Shown: in pieces, positions 51,088-60,897 of the stretch
Layout of the letters: every line of letters begins with the position of its first letter
Position numbering within the stretch: position 1 is the stretch's first letter
DNA from: Tatumella morbirosei
GTDB lineage: Bacteria > Pseudomonadota > Gammaproteobacteria > Enterobacterales > Enterobacteriaceae
Direction of reading: 5' to 3'
Assembly: GCF_000757425.2 (NCBI RefSeq)
Contig: NZ_JPKR02000003.1
Span: forward strand, 372,001-436,000
DNA length: 64,000 bases
Notes under the pieces: model-generated
The model's input: only the letters and a program-made list of their open reading frames with translations
What the model was told of the DNA's origin: nothing
Databases searched by the model: none
Made by a program: the position numbers and the translations under genes

Positions 51088-53763
51088 ATGACTGTAACAA
51101 ACGTTGCTGAACTGAATGCGCTGGTAGCCCGGGTGAAACATGCGCAACAACAGTATGCAGATTTTACTCAGGAGCAGGTAGATAAAATCTTCCGGGCCGC
51201 CGCACTGGCTGCAGCAGATGCCCGAATACCGCTGGCTAAAATGGCGGTTACGGAATCGGGTATGGGGATTATTGAAGATAAAGTCATCAAAAATCATTTT
51301 GCCTCCGAATACATCTACAACGCTTACAAAGACGAAAAAACCTGTGGTATCCTGGAAACGGATGACACTTTTGGTACCATCACCATTGCTGAACCTATCG
51401 GTCTGATCTGTGGTATTGTCCCAACCACTAACCCGACTTCTACTGCTATCTTCAAAGCGCTGATTAGTCTGAAAACCCGTAACGGTATTATCTTCTCCCC
51501 TCACCCGCGGGCAAAAAATGCGACCAACAAAGCCGCAGATATCGTTCTGCAAGCGGCCATTGCTGCCGGTGCTCCTAAAGACCTGATTGGATGGATAGAT
51601 GAGCCTTCTGTCGAGTTATCTAACCAGCTCATGCATCACCCGGATATTAATCTGATACTTGCTACGGGTGGCCCGGGAATGGTGAAAGCGGCTTACAGTT
51701 CAGGAAAACCGGCTATCGGAGTAGGTGCAGGTAACACTCCGGTAGTTATCGACGATACCGCTGATATTAAACGCGCGGTCGCCTCTATCCTGATGTCTAA
51801 AACCTTCGATAATGGGGTCATTTGCGCATCTGAACAATCAGTGATTGTCGATGATTCTGTTTACGACGCCGTTCGTGATCGTTTTTCCAGCCACGGTGGC
51901 TACCTGCTTCAAGGCAGTGAACTCAAGGCTGTACAGAACATCATTCTGAAAAATGGTGGACTCAATGCGGCAATTGTTGGTCAGCCTGCCACGAAAATTG
52001 CCGAAATGGCAGGTATCAACGTGCCTGCAGAGACCAAAATATTGATCGGTGAAGTCAGTGTTATTGATGAGTCAGAACCCTTTGCTCATGAAAAATTGTC
52101 GCCCACTCTCGCCATGTATCATGCAAAAGACTTTAATGATGCACTTCTGAAAGCCGAAAAATTGGTGGAAATGGGCGGTATCGGCCATACCTCTTGCCTG
52201 TATACCGACCAGGATAATCAACCTGAACGGGTTAAATTGTTTGGCGAAAAAATGAAAACCGCCAGGATACTGATTAATACACCCGCGTCACAGGGGGGCA
52301 TCGGCGATTTATATAACTTCAAACTGGCCCCTTCACTGACGTTAGGCTGTGGCTCGTGGGGAGGGAACTCTATTTCTGAAAACGTCGGGCCTAAACACCT
52401 GATCAACAAAAAAACCGTCGCTAAACGGGCTGAAAATATGTTGTGGCATAAACTCCCTAAATCCATCTATTTTCGTCGTGGTTCACTGCCGATTGCACTG
52501 GAAGAGATTGCCGGTGATGGCGCTAAACGGGCATTTATTGTCACCGACCGTTTCCTGTTTAACAATGGCTACGCAGACCAGGTGACCCGGGTATTAAAAG
52601 CCCATGGCGTAGAGACCGAAATATTTTTTGAAGTCGAAGCCGATCCGACTCTGAGTATCGTTCGCAAGGGTGCGGCTCAGATGCATAGTTTTAAACCGGA
52701 TGTCATTATCGCCTTAGGTGGTGGCTCTCCGATGGATGCAGCAAAAATTATGTGGGTGATGTATGAACATCCGGAGACACACTTCGAAGAACTGGCACTG
52801 CGATTCATGGATATCCGCAAACGTATTTATAAGTTCCCTAAAATGGGCGTCAAAGCCAGCCTCGTAGCCATTACTACCACATCCGGTACCGGATCTGAGG
52901 TGACACCTTTTGCGGTGGTTACCGATGATACCACCGGACTAAAATACCCACTGGCAGATTATGCTCTGACCCCGGACATGGCAATTGTCGATGCAAACCT
53001 CGTAATGGATATGCCAAAATCACTGTGTGCCTTTGGGGGTCTCGACGCAGTCACTCATGCGCTTGAAGCCTATGTTTCTGTACTGGCTAATGAGTATTCT
53101 GATGGACAGGCTCTGCAGGCGCTGAAATTACTGAAAGAAAACCTGCCTGCCAGTTACCATGAAGGCGCGAAAAACCCAATCGCTCGTGAGCGGGTGCATA
53201 ATGCCGCCACTATTGCTGGTATCGCTTTTGCCAATGCATTCCTTGGGGTTTGTCATTCAATGGCACATAAGCTAGGTTCTGAATTCCATATCCCGCATGG
53301 TCTGGCCAATGCCCTGCTGATTTCGAATGTTATTCGCTATAACGCTAATGATAACCCCACCAAACAGACCGCCTTTAGTCAGTATGATCGTCCGCAGGCA
53401 CGGCGCAGGTATGCTGAAATTGCGGACCATCTAGGCTTAGGACTGCCAGGCGACCGCACTGCAGCTAAAATTACAGCCCTGTTGAGCTGGCTGGATGAAA
53501 TTAAAACTGACCTGGGGATTCCAAAATCTATCCGGGAAGCCGGCGTTCAGGAAAGTGATTTTCTGGCTAAAATTGACAAGCTGGCTGAAGATGCCTTCGA
53601 TGACCAGTGTACCGGAGCTAACCCCCGTTACCCTCTAATCGCGGAATTAAAACAGATCATGCTCGACAGCTTCTATGGCCGTGAATTTACCGAAGGAGAT
53701 TCACAACCTTCAGAAACTGAAAAACCTGCGGCCGCACCCCGTACTAAAAAGAAAGTGAAATAA
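51088..53763 (+). CDS. adhE: AdhE bifunctional acetaldehyde-CoA/alcohol dehydrogenase
   Basis: An 891-residue spirosome-forming enzyme converting acetyl-CoA to ethanol (E. coli 891). The N-terminal aldehyde dehydrogenase domain (residues 1 to about 440) has the catalytic Cys in GVICASEQSV. The C-terminal iron-dependent alcohol dehydrogenase domain shows GGGSPMDAAK, TTSGTGSEVTPFAV and the metal-binding His residues in GVCHSMAHKLGSEFHIPHG. Needed for fermentative NADH recycling. Confidence 0.98.
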   Translation: MTVTNVAELNALVARVKHAQQQYADFTQEQVDKIFRAAALAAADARIPLAKMAVTESGMGIIEDKVIKNHFASEYIYNAYKDEKTCGILETDDTFGTITIAEPIGLICGIVPTTNPTSTAIFKALISLKTRNGIIFSPHPRAKNATNKAADIVLQAAIAAGAPKDLIGWIDEPSVELSNQLMHHPDINLILATGGPGMVKAAYSSGKPAIGVGAGNTPVVIDDTADIKRAVASILMSKTFDNGVICASEQSVIVDDSVYDAVRDRFSSHGGYLLQGSELKAVQNIILKNGGLNAAIVGQPATKIAEMAGINVPAETKILIGEVSVIDESEPFAHEKLSPTLAMYHAKDFNDALLKAEKLVEMGGIGHTSCLYTDQDNQPERVKLFGEKMKTARILINTPASQGGIGDLYNFKLAPSLTLGCGSWGGNSISENVGPKHLINKKTVAKRAENMLWHKLPKSIYFRRGSLPIALEEIAGDGAKRAFIVTDRFLFNNGYADQVTRVLKAHGVETEIFFEVEADPTLSIVRKGAAQMHSFKPDVIIALGGGSPMDAAKIMWVMYEHPETHFEELALRFMDIRKRIYKFPKMGVKASLVAITTTSGTGSEVTPFAVVTDDTTGLKYPLADYALTPDMAIVDANLVMDMPKSLCAFGGLDAVTHALEAYVSVLANEYSDGQALQALKLLKENLPASYHEGAKNPIARERVHNAATIAGIAFANAFLGVCHSMAHKLGSEFHIPHGLANALLISNVIRYNANDNPTKQTAFSQYDRPQARRRYAEIADHLGLGLPGDRTAAKITALLSWLDEIKTDLGIPKSIREAGVQESDFLAKIDKLAEDAFDDQCTGANPRYPLIAELKQIMLDSFYGREFTEGDSQPSETEKPAAAPRTKKKVK

Positions 53764-53771
53764 TCCTGACA

Positions 53772-53797
53772 AAACCCGCCATATCGCTGGCGGGTTT
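53772..53797. terminator. bidirectional terminator, adhE/tdk
   Basis: AAACCCGCCA-TATCGC-TGGCGGGTTT, a perfect 10-bp stem between convergent adhE and tdk. Confidence 0.85.
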
Positions 53798-53799
53798 AC

Positions 53800-54432
53800 C
53801 TAAGACTGAATGCCTTCAGTATTAAACCCGGCGCCATGTATCGCACTGAGATCATTTTCTTCAATCGCTTGCCAGTAGTGTTTTCGGCACACCGAGATAT
53901 AACTTTCATTTCCGCCAATAACGACCTGTTCTCCCTGTCTGAACGGGACTCCCTGTGCATCAAGACGCAGTACCATACTGGCCTTTCTGCCACAGTGACA
54001 AATGGTTTTCAGTTCCACCAGTTTGTCTGCCCAGGAAAGAAGATACTGGCTGCCTTCGAATAATTCGCCACGAAAATCCGTACGTAATCCATAACACAGG
54101 ACAGGAATATCAAGAAAATCGGTCACCCATGTGAGCGCTTTCACCTGTTGGCGGGTAAGAAACTGACTCTCATCAACCAAAACACAGTGCAAGCGGGTTT
54201 CTTCATGTATCCTGCGAATATCATCCCCAATATCCGTTTGTGGGTTGTAAAGTCTGGCGTCAGAAGATAATCCTATCCGGGAACTGACTTTACCTTTTCC
54301 AAACCGGTTATCGATTTCGGCAGTATAAATGACCGTTTTCATTCCGCGCTCATGATAGTTATACGATGATTGCAGTAATGAAGTGGATTTCCCTGCATTC
54401 ATTGCAGAGTAATAAAAGTAAAGCTGTGCCAT
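53800..54432 (-). CDS. tdk: Tdk thymidine kinase
   Basis: A 210-residue type II thymidine kinase. P-loop SAMNAGKST is near residues 9-17, the Mg/Walker B region reads [15 protein letters not shown], and the lasso/zinc part shows [12 protein letters not shown] and the C-terminal CRKHY. E. coli Tdk is 205 aa with start [15 protein letters not shown], so the ATG at 54432 is chosen over an upstream in-frame start. Convergent with adhE, divergent from hns. Confidence 0.96.
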   Translation of the reverse strand: MAQLYFYYSAMNAGKSTSLLQSSYNYHERGMKTVIYTAEIDNRFGKGKVSSRIGLSSDARLYNPQTDIGDDIRRIHEETRLHCVLVDESQFLTRQQVKALTWVTDFLDIPVLCYGLRTDFRGELFEGSQYLLSWADKLVELKTICHCGRKASMVLRLDAQGVPFRQGEQVVIGGNESYISVCRKHYWQAIEENDLSAIHGAGFNTEGIQS

Positions 54433-54707
54433 GTCAATTGTTCTCTGAAGTACAAAGTAATAAGTGTCATCCCGACATATCCGATGCATACAAAATGTGC
54501 ATTGTCAGATATATCTGCATTTTACGCATTTTCTTTGCGAATATTTAACACTTGCCCGTTATTTTGACAGCAGTTATCTGTTTGTTTCTAAAGTAACAGC
54601 TAAATTAATTTATCAATAATGCCATAGTTATTAGTTGCAGTAAATTTTGCCTGAGACTATGATTATAATCTTCTGCATAATAACCAATTAATTGTGAGAT
54701 CCGGACA

Positions 54708-55115
54708 ATGAGCGATGCGATTAAATCGTTGAATAATATTCGTACACTTCGTGCGCAAGCCAGAGAATATACTATTGAAACTCTGGAAGAGATGCTTGAG
54801 AAATTTGAAGTTATAGTTAACGAACGTCGTGAAGAAGAATCTCAGGTCGCTGCGCAAAATTCAGAACGTTTACGGAAACTGGAACAATATCGTGAAATGC
54901 TGATTGCTGACGGTATTGACCCTAATGAACTTCTACAGGCCGTTGCTACTGCTAAACCTGCAGTTAAGGCACGCCGCGCCGCGCGCCCAGCCAAATATCA
55001 GTATACAGATGAAGCCGGAGAAATCCGTACCTGGACTGGTCAGGGTCGTACTCCGGCAGTCATCAGAAAAGCCATTGAATCAGACGGCAAAACCCTGGAA
55101 GACTTTGCTCTTTAA
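54708..55115 (+). CDS. hns: H-NS nucleoid-associated silencer
   Basis: A 135-residue xenogeneic silencer and nucleoid protein. The N-terminal coiled-coil dimerisation domain ([27 protein letters not shown]) is followed by a linker rich in Ala/Arg/Lys and the C-terminal DNA-binding domain with the AT-hook-like [12 protein letters not shown] (QGR motif). E. coli H-NS is 137 aa. The wide AT-rich upstream region is shared with tdk. Confidence 0.97.
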   Translation: MSDAIKSLNNIRTLRAQAREYTIETLEEMLEKFEVIVNERREEESQVAAQNSERLRKLEQYREMLIADGIDPNELLQAVATAKPAVKARRAARPAKYQYTDEAGEIRTWTGQGRTPAVIRKAIESDGKTLEDFAL

Positions 55116-55179
55116 ACTGACAGGTTAGTTTTCATTTTCCGGTAAACTCTTACTGCTACCGGTTAGCCGGTAACATTAC

Positions 55180-55205
55180 AGGAGGGTGAATACCCTCCTT
55201 TTTTT
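55180..55205 (+). terminator. intrinsic terminator after hns
   Basis: AGGAGGGT-GAAT-ACCCTCCT followed by T6-7, 65 bp after the hns stop. It abuts the end of the convergent epimerase gene. Confidence 0.88.
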
Positions 55206-56212
55206 CATACCTTATAATAATCTCTGTACCAGCTAACAAACTTCCTGACCCCCTCTCGTACTGAAGTATGAGGCTTAAAATTGATCAGGTTATATAACCC
55301 GGCAGTGTCTGCACTGGTATCCAAAACATCCCCAGCCTGCAGTGGTAGCATATTCTTTTTGGCCGTAATTCCTAATGCCTCTTCCAGTGCTGTGATGTAA
55401 TCCATCAGAGCAACCGGCTGACTGTTACCTATATTATAGATATTGTAGGGTGCAGAACTTTTCGCTGCAGAACCGTTTTCTACCGTCCAGTGTGGGTCTG
55501 ATTGTGGAATTTTATCTTGTAGAAGAAAAATTGCCTCAACGATATCATCAATATATGTGAAATCACGTTGCATCTTCCCGTAGTTATAAACATCAATAGC
55601 TTCACCTGCCAGCATGGCGCGGGTAAATTTAAACAACGCCATGTCAGGACGCCCCCAGGGGCCATACACCGTAAAAAAGCGTAAGCCGGTCACGGGGAGC
55701 TGGTATAAATGAGAATAACTATGGCTCATCAGTTCATTAGATTTTTTGGTTGCTGCATATAAAGAGACCGGATGATCTACACTGTCTTCAGTGGAGAATG
55801 GCAATTTACGGTTTAAACCATAGACTGAACTTGAGCTGGCGTAGAGCAGATGCTCAATTTTATAATGTCGACAACCTTCCAGTACATTCAGATGCCCGAC
55901 AACATTTGAATCTACATAAGCATGTGGATTTTCGAGTGAATAACGAACACCTGCCTGCGCAGCCAGATGAATGACTCGCTGAAAAGAATAGCGGCTAAAT
56001 AATGACTCCATACCGGCTCTGTCGGCTATATTAACCTGCTCAAAAGTAAAGTCAGGGAAAGCCTTGAGTAATTCTACCCGGTCCTGTTTTAGCCGGACAT
56101 CATAATAATCATTCAGATTATCGATGCCAACAACACGGAACCCGGCTTCCAGCAAACGCCGGCAGACAGTAAAACCAATAAACCCTGCGGCACCTGTCAC
56201 CAGATAATTCAT
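55205..56212 (-). CDS. NAD-dependent epimerase, probable UDP-glucuronate 4-epimerase
   Basis: A 335-residue extended-SDR sugar-nucleotide epimerase. The NAD motif GAAGFIG is at residues 7-13, SSSS at about 126-129, and the catalytic Tyr152 and Lys156 are in YAATKK; FDNLNDYYDVRLK-type sequence (here DNLNDYYDVRLKQDR) and the RDFTYIDDIVEAI block are typical of UDP-glucuronate/UDP-galacturonate 4-epimerases (CapI/Uge type). It lies downstream of galU, whose product makes UDP-glucose, and probably supplies UDP-galacturonate for polysaccharides. Substrate is inferred. No counterpart at this E. coli position. Confidence 0.85.
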   Translation of the reverse strand: MNYLVTGAAGFIGFTVCRRLLEAGFRVVGIDNLNDYYDVRLKQDRVELLKAFPDFTFEQVNIADRAGMESLFSRYSFQRVIHLAAQAGVRYSLENPHAYVDSNVVGHLNVLEGCRHYKIEHLLYASSSSVYGLNRKLPFSTEDSVDHPVSLYAATKKSNELMSHSYSHLYQLPVTGLRFFTVYGPWGRPDMALFKFTRAMLAGEAIDVYNYGKMQRDFTYIDDIVEAIFLLQDKIPQSDPHWTVENGSAAKSSAPYNIYNIGNSQPVALMDYITALEEALGITAKKNMLPLQAGDVLDTSADTAGLYNLINFKPHTSVREGVRKFVSWYRDYYKV

Positions 56213-56351
56213 ATTTCCCTCTTTTCAGCTTATACAGATGGCTGTTATCAAACCCACCATTACGTCTGTCAGAATGATACAGGTTTCAGGGTGCAAAAAT
56301 CACGGATTGTTTTAGCTACCTGTCATTGACACCACCCTGATCTTTGCCGGT

Positions 56352-56381
56352 AAAAAAAAGGTCATACACAATGGCATGACC
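56352..56381 (-). terminator. intrinsic terminator after galU
   Basis: On the minus strand GGTCAT...ATGACC (6-bp stem, 10-nt loop) followed by T8, between galU and the epimerase gene. It implies the epimerase has its own promoter or depends on read-through. Confidence 0.7.
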
Positions 56382-56446
56382 CTGATGACGTTTAACAAAT
56401 GTAACTCAACTGCAGGGGCTCTTCGATCTGAGCACCTGACGGCATA

Positions 56447-57346
56447 TCAGCTTACCGTTTTATTTAACCAGTTTTTAAAATCTTCGCCCAACACCGGGTG
56501 GCGTACACCGTATTCGACGAACGCCTGCATATATCCCAGCTTGTTGCCACAGTCGTGGCTAAGTCCTTTCAGGTGATACGCTTCTACGGTCTCTTTTTCC
56601 ATTAACATAGCAATGGAATCAGTTAACTGTACTTCGCCACCGGCTCCCGGAGGCGTTTTAGCCAGCAGAGGCCAAATATGCTCAGAAAGTACGTAGCGCC
56701 CTACAACCGCAAGGTTAGATGGTGCTTCAGTGGCTTTTGGTTTTTCAACCACACCGACCATCGGTGCACTCTGGCCTGGCTGCAGGTCAGCGCCCTGGCA
56801 GTCAACCACACCGTAGGCAGTCACATCAACTACCGGTTCAACCATAATCTGGCTACGACCGGTGTCATCAAAACGGTGCATCATCTCTGCCAGATTCTCC
56901 TGCTGCAGATTTGATTCATATTCATCGATAATCACATCCGGTAGGATAACCGCAAAAGGTTCATCACCGACCAGAGGATGTGCGCACATCACTGCATGTC
57001 CCAGACCTTTTGCAACGCCCTGACGCACCTGCATAATGGTAACGTGTGGAGGGCAGATGCTTTGAATTTCATCAAGTAACTGACGTTTAACACGTTTTTC
57101 CAGCATAGCTTCTAACTCGAAACTTGTGTCAAAGTGGTTTTCAATAGAATTTTTAGAGGAATGCGTTACCAGAATAATTTCATGAATGCCGGCAGCAATA
57201 CATTCGTTCACCACATACTGGATCAACGGCTTATCAACCAGAGGCAGCATCTCTTTTGGAATCGCCTTAGTTGCCGGCAACATACGGGTTCCTAATCCCG
57301 CCACCGGAATTACCGCTTTTTTTACTTTTGATTTATAAGCAGACAT
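56447..57346 (-). CDS. galU: GalU UTP-glucose-1-phosphate uridylyltransferase
   Basis: A 299-residue enzyme making UDP-glucose for LPS, capsule, trehalose and osmoregulated glucans. The nucleotidyltransferase signature [21 protein letters not shown] is at residues 11-31 (broken across the motif), with the Lys of VEKPK and the C-terminal [20 protein letters not shown]. The ATG at 57346 is preferred over a TTG one codon upstream. A small hairpin (57363-57379) lies just upstream of the ribosome-binding site. Confidence 0.97.
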   Translation of the reverse strand: MSAYKSKVKKAVIPVAGLGTRMLPATKAIPKEMLPLVDKPLIQYVVNECIAAGIHEIILVTHSSKNSIENHFDTSFELEAMLEKRVKRQLLDEIQSICPPHVTIMQVRQGVAKGLGHAVMCAHPLVGDEPFAVILPDVIIDEYESNLQQENLAEMMHRFDDTGRSQIMVEPVVDVTAYGVVDCQGADLQPGQSAPMVGVVEKPKATEAPSNLAVVGRYVLSEHIWPLLAKTPPGAGGEVQLTDSIAMLMEKETVEAYHLKGLSHDCGNKLGYMQAFVEYGVRHPVLGEDFKNWLNKTVS

Positions 57347-57531
57347 CAAATTACCTCATTCGTGGGCAAGCATTGCCCATAGGATTTTATGTTTTGAACA
57401 GCCCCAGTATATCAGTTGATCCCGCCCGGATTACGTCTGAAGGCGCAATTACGGGCAATTTAGGAATTATACTAATCAGTAATTTACCCTGACAGATAAG
57501 AAACTTACATAATTATTGTTTATGAAAGCTG

Positions 57532-58545
57532 TTAATTTGCACTGAGCATCAGTTTCAGCTTACCTCCGGCTCCGCTGATATTACATTCGCACGCTTTCAA
57601 AGAAAAACTGTGCTGTGTCGCATGTATTTGTTCAAAAGTTCCCGGCGGGATACCCGTATCCAGTTCATTCCTGATACCATCAATTGAGATGACAGTGTGT
57701 AATCCGGCAGGGACCAGTGACAGCTGGTGCCGGGCCTGGTTATAAAAGCCGACCAGCAGAGGAAACTGCCCGGTCATTCCGGCATCCTGAAGTAGTCTGT
57801 TGATATCATGAAGCACGGTATTGAGCTCAGGTAACTGCTGGTGCTTATCAGCGATTTGTTTCTGCAATAATTCATTAAACATGACCCGCAACAATAGCGC
57901 CGCCATGATACCATTATCACCCGCACGGGTGACATCGAGTATATAGAAACCAAGTTGAGAATCCGAAAGTGCAGCTATGTCAAAGACTAACCCGGGTTCC
58001 CCTGTGCAGGTCAGTTGACGATAATTCACCTGAGTGTTTGCCAAAGACTGGCGAATGGGTGGCTGCAGCTGTTTAATCAGCCTGATAGCTTTATCAGGTT
58101 GCTGGATAAGATCATCCCAACTATCGAAGAGTTGTTCGTCTTCTTTAATCTTTGAGGCAAACATAGAGGGATAGAGGCATTCCAGAATAACATCCCTAAC
58201 CCGCTCCATGTCGTCGAGTGGTTTCAGTAAAACATCCTGTACCCCCAGCCGTAACATGCCAGCAATTTCTGATACATCTTCACTGGCGGTAATAATGACG
58301 ACAGGGAGGGTATTGCCACGGATACGTAGTTGCTGAACAAATTCATCGCCTCGCATCACTGGCATGTTGAGATCGCAAATAACCAGATCCACCGGGTAAT
58401 GGTCGATCAGGTTAAGCGCAGATTTACCGTCGCTGGCTGGCAAAGTGTTACCGCCCAAACTCTCAACAAAACCACAGATCAACGAAGAGAAGACGACTTC
58501 ATCTTCAACGACTAAAATATTTTTACCGGACAATGGGTTACTCAT
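57532..58545 (-). CDS. rssB: RssB (Hnr), RpoS-degradation adaptor
   Basis: A 337-residue response-regulator-type adaptor that delivers RpoS to ClpXP. The N-terminal receiver domain (residues 6 to about 125) has the phospho-acceptor Asp in LVICDLNMP (about residue 59) and the Lys in VLLKPL; the C-terminal half resembles the degenerate PP2C-like domain. E. coli RssB is 337 aa. It lies upstream of galU on the same strand, as in E. coli. Confidence 0.95.
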   Translation of the reverse strand: MSNPLSGKNILVVEDEVVFSSLICGFVESLGGNTLPASDGKSALNLIDHYPVDLVICDLNMPVMRGDEFVQQLRIRGNTLPVVIITASEDVSEIAGMLRLGVQDVLLKPLDDMERVRDVILECLYPSMFASKIKEDEQLFDSWDDLIQQPDKAIRLIKQLQPPIRQSLANTQVNYRQLTCTGEPGLVFDIAALSDSQLGFYILDVTRAGDNGIMAALLLRVMFNELLQKQIADKHQQLPELNTVLHDINRLLQDAGMTGQFPLLVGFYNQARHQLSLVPAGLHTVISIDGIRNELDTGIPPGTFEQIHATQHSFSLKACECNISGAGGKLKLMLSAN

Positions 58546-58769
58546 TAAAAATACCTGTTCTTGTTCTCAGAGTTATCAAGTTCACCTCTGCAGGAATAGA
58601 TACCCAACAGTCTTGAACACAGAATCCTGTCCTTATGAACTTTTGTCAGTAAGAGAATCTGCGGCTTTTGTATAGTATAGTTCATCCTCGGCCTTTCACA
58701 TGTCAGCCTGATTGAACTGACTCAGGCCACAAAAAAGCATTACATATTTTAAAATTAAACGGAGATACA

Positions 58770-59231
58770 TTGTCCAGCGAACCTTGTCCTTGCGGAAACC
58801 AGCTTAGCTATAACGACTGTTGTGGCCAGTATATCAGCGGAACTCGTATTGCGCCGAACGCTGAATCACTCATGCGTTCACGGTACACTGCTTATCAGTG
58901 CGGAGATGTTTCGTGGCTGGTCGAGAGCTGGCATAAATCACAGCGAAGTCCAGCACATGAAGCGCTTATTTCCACAAATCTGTCCGGGACAGAGTGGCTG
59001 GGACTGAACGTTATCTCACATGACTATAATAATGATAGTAATGAGGCATTTGTTACTTTTTTTGCCCGATATTGCGAAAATAATCAAACATCCGCGATTT
59101 ACGAACGCTCCCGCTTTATCAGAGAAGAAAATCACTGGTATTATATTGATGGCGTTCATCTGCAGGCGGGCAGAAACGATACCTGCCCTTGTGGTTCTGG
59201 CAGAAAATATAAAAAATGTTGTGGTCAGTAG
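58770..59231 (+). CDS. ychJ: YchJ family SEC-C motif protein (UPF0225)
   Basis: A 153-residue protein with zinc-binding SEC-C-like motifs at both ends: PCPCGNQLSYNDCCGQY (N-terminus) and CPCGSGRKYKKCCGQ (C-terminus, classic SEC-C). The middle contains the conserved LMRSRYTAY. The start is TTG at 58770 with GGAG five bases upstream. E. coli YchJ has the same architecture and position. Function unknown. Confidence 0.92.
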   Translation: MSSEPCPCGNQLSYNDCCGQYISGTRIAPNAESLMRSRYTAYQCGDVSWLVESWHKSQRSPAHEALISTNLSGTEWLGLNVISHDYNNDSNEAFVTFFARYCENNQTSAIYERSRFIREENHWYYIDGVHLQAGRNDTCPCGSGRKYKKCCGQ

Positions 59232-59285
59232 CAATTTAGCCAAATTTACATGACTGAAATTAGATTCGACAGGATAATGCGTACA

Positions 59286-60134
59286 ATGCAAGCCCAGACG
59301 TTACAGAGAAAAGTTTTACGAACCATTTGTCCTGATGCTAAAGGACTTATCGCTAAAATCACCAATATTTGTTATAAGCACGAGCTGAACATTGTCCAGA
59401 ATAATGAATTTGTCGACCATCGCACCGGCCGCTTTTTTATGCGTACCGAACTGGAAGGAATTTTTAACGACACGACGTTACTGGCAGATTTAGACAGTGC
59501 TTTACCTGGCGGATCGGTGCGCGAGCTGCAACCTGCGGGACGGCGTCGTGTCGTCATAATGGTCACTAAAGAAGCTCACTGTCTTGGTGATTTACTGATG
59601 AAAAGTACCTTTGGCGGCCTGGATATGGAAATTGCGGCAGTGATAGGTAACCATGAAACCCTGCGGTCACTGGTAGAGAGGTTTGATATCCCCTTTGTAC
59701 TGGTCAGCCATGAAGGACTGACCCGGGAAGACCACGATATGCGTATGGCAGATGAGATTGAACGCTATCAGCCAGACTATGTAGTCCTTGCAAAATACAT
59801 GCGCGTGCTTACCCCTGAATTCGTCAAACGGTTTCCTAACCAGATTATCAATATTCATCACTCGTTTCTGCCTGCGTTTATCGGCGCCCGCCCTTACCAT
59901 CAGGCTTACGAGCGCGGAGTGAAGATCATCGGTGCCACTGCACATTATGTGAACGACAATCTGGATGAAGGTCCAATCATTATGCAGGACGTGATTCATG
60001 TTGATCACAGTTTCACTGCTGACGATATGATGCGTGCAGGACGAGATGTCGAGAAGAATGCCCTTAGCCGTGCTCTGGATAAAGTGCTGGCGCAACGGGT
60101 TTTTGTGTATGGTAACCGGACCATTATTCTGTAA
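59286..60134 (+). CDS. purU: PurU formyltetrahydrofolate deformylase
   Basis: A 282-residue enzyme hydrolysing 10-formyl-THF to formate and THF (E. coli 280). An N-terminal ACT domain (RKVLRTICPDAKGLIAKI) is followed by the formyltransferase-like domain with INIHHSFLPAFIGARPYHQA (Asn-His catalytic region) and HYVNDNLDEGPII. The start at 59286 gives MQAQTLQRKVL, comparable to E. coli MHSLQRKVL; an ATG at 59277 is also possible. Confidence 0.96.
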   Translation: MQAQTLQRKVLRTICPDAKGLIAKITNICYKHELNIVQNNEFVDHRTGRFFMRTELEGIFNDTTLLADLDSALPGGSVRELQPAGRRRVVIMVTKEAHCLGDLLMKSTFGGLDMEIAAVIGNHETLRSLVERFDIPFVLVSHEGLTREDHDMRMADEIERYQPDYVVLAKYMRVLTPEFVKRFPNQIINIHHSFLPAFIGARPYHQAYERGVKIIGATAHYVNDNLDEGPIIMQDVIHVDHSFTADDMMRAGRDVEKNALSRALDKVLAQRVFVYGNRTIIL

Positions 60135-60177
60135 AAACTGACTGCTAAATACGCATGTCATTCATTTACCGTGTAAA

Positions 60178-60216
60178 AAACAGGCAAACGATGAGAAATA
60201 TCCGTTTTGCCTGTTT
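60178..60216 (+). terminator. terminator after purU, overlapping tRNA promoter
   Basis: AAACAGGCAAACG pairs with CGTTTTGCCTGTTT (one bulge) around a 12-nt loop. The 3' arm ends in TTTA, which is also part of the -35 box of the tRNA-Tyr promoter at 60214-60219. Confidence 0.7.
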
Positions 60217-60241
60217 ACAGACTCAGAAGTTCTGTTAATAT
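60214..60241 (+). promoter_or_regulatory. tRNA-Tyr promoter
   Basis: TTTACA (60214-60219), 16-bp spacer, TAATAT (60236-60241), then GC-rich GCACCCCGC. The same -35 and spacing, and a near-identical discriminator (GCGCCCCGC), occur in the E. coli tyrT promoter, which is under stringent control. Confidence 0.8.
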
Positions 60242-60278
60242 GCACCCCGCTCTGACAGGTTACAGAGCATCACAATAA

Positions 60279-60346
<68 letters not shown>

Positions 60347-60363
<17 letters not shown>

Positions 60364-60730
60364 TCTCAATATGGCACTTCAGCCAGACATTCCGGATACA
60401 CTCACAGATTCTCCGTGGAGAAGGACGAGAACCTTCGACAAGGTTCGAGCCGAACAACGTGAGGCAACGTGCTTCAGCACGGCCCGCAGGGCGAGCCGGT
60501 TACGGCGAGTCATCCTTCTCCCACCACCATCTCAATATGGCACTTCAGCCAGACATTCCAGATACACTCACAGATTCTCCGTGGAGAAGGACGAGAACCT
60601 TCGACAAGGTTCGAGCCGAACAACGTGAAGCAACGTGCTTCAGCACGGCCCGCAGGGCGAGCCGTTTACGGCGAGTCATCCTTCTCCCACCACCATCTCA
60701 ATATGGCACTTCAGACAGACATTCCAGATA
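60347..60730 (+). repeat. tandem 166-bp repeats downstream of tRNA-Tyr (rtT type)
   Basis: Two full units (60347-60512, 60513-60678) and a 52-bp partial third (60679-60730), each starting with the last 17 nt of the tRNA (TCCTTCTCCCACCACCA). Units 1 and 2 differ at three positions. Each contains three small hairpins: CTCC-GT-GGAG, GAACCTT-CGAC-AAGGTTC and CGTGC-TTCA-GCACG. This is the same organisation as the rtT repeats of the E. coli tyrT operon (178 bp, from which the RttR RNA is released). Overlapping open stretches look non-coding. Confidence 0.92.
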
Positions 60731-60897
60731 AGCTTGCAGATCACCTACCCTCATCTGTTATAGCTTTTCAGATGCTCCCCGGCCGGGAATACTCTTTTCC
60801 CTGAAGTGCACAATTACTATCCCAGCCCTTGCCTGCGGTGACATTCATAAAAAAAATCGCTACCATCGCGGTTAAATTCTATGACACTGGTAAAAAC

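Noticed and set aside
51064-51552. 162-codon open frame antisense to the start of adhE
   Set aside because: Overlaps the highly conserved AdhE N-terminus; no homology or start signals.
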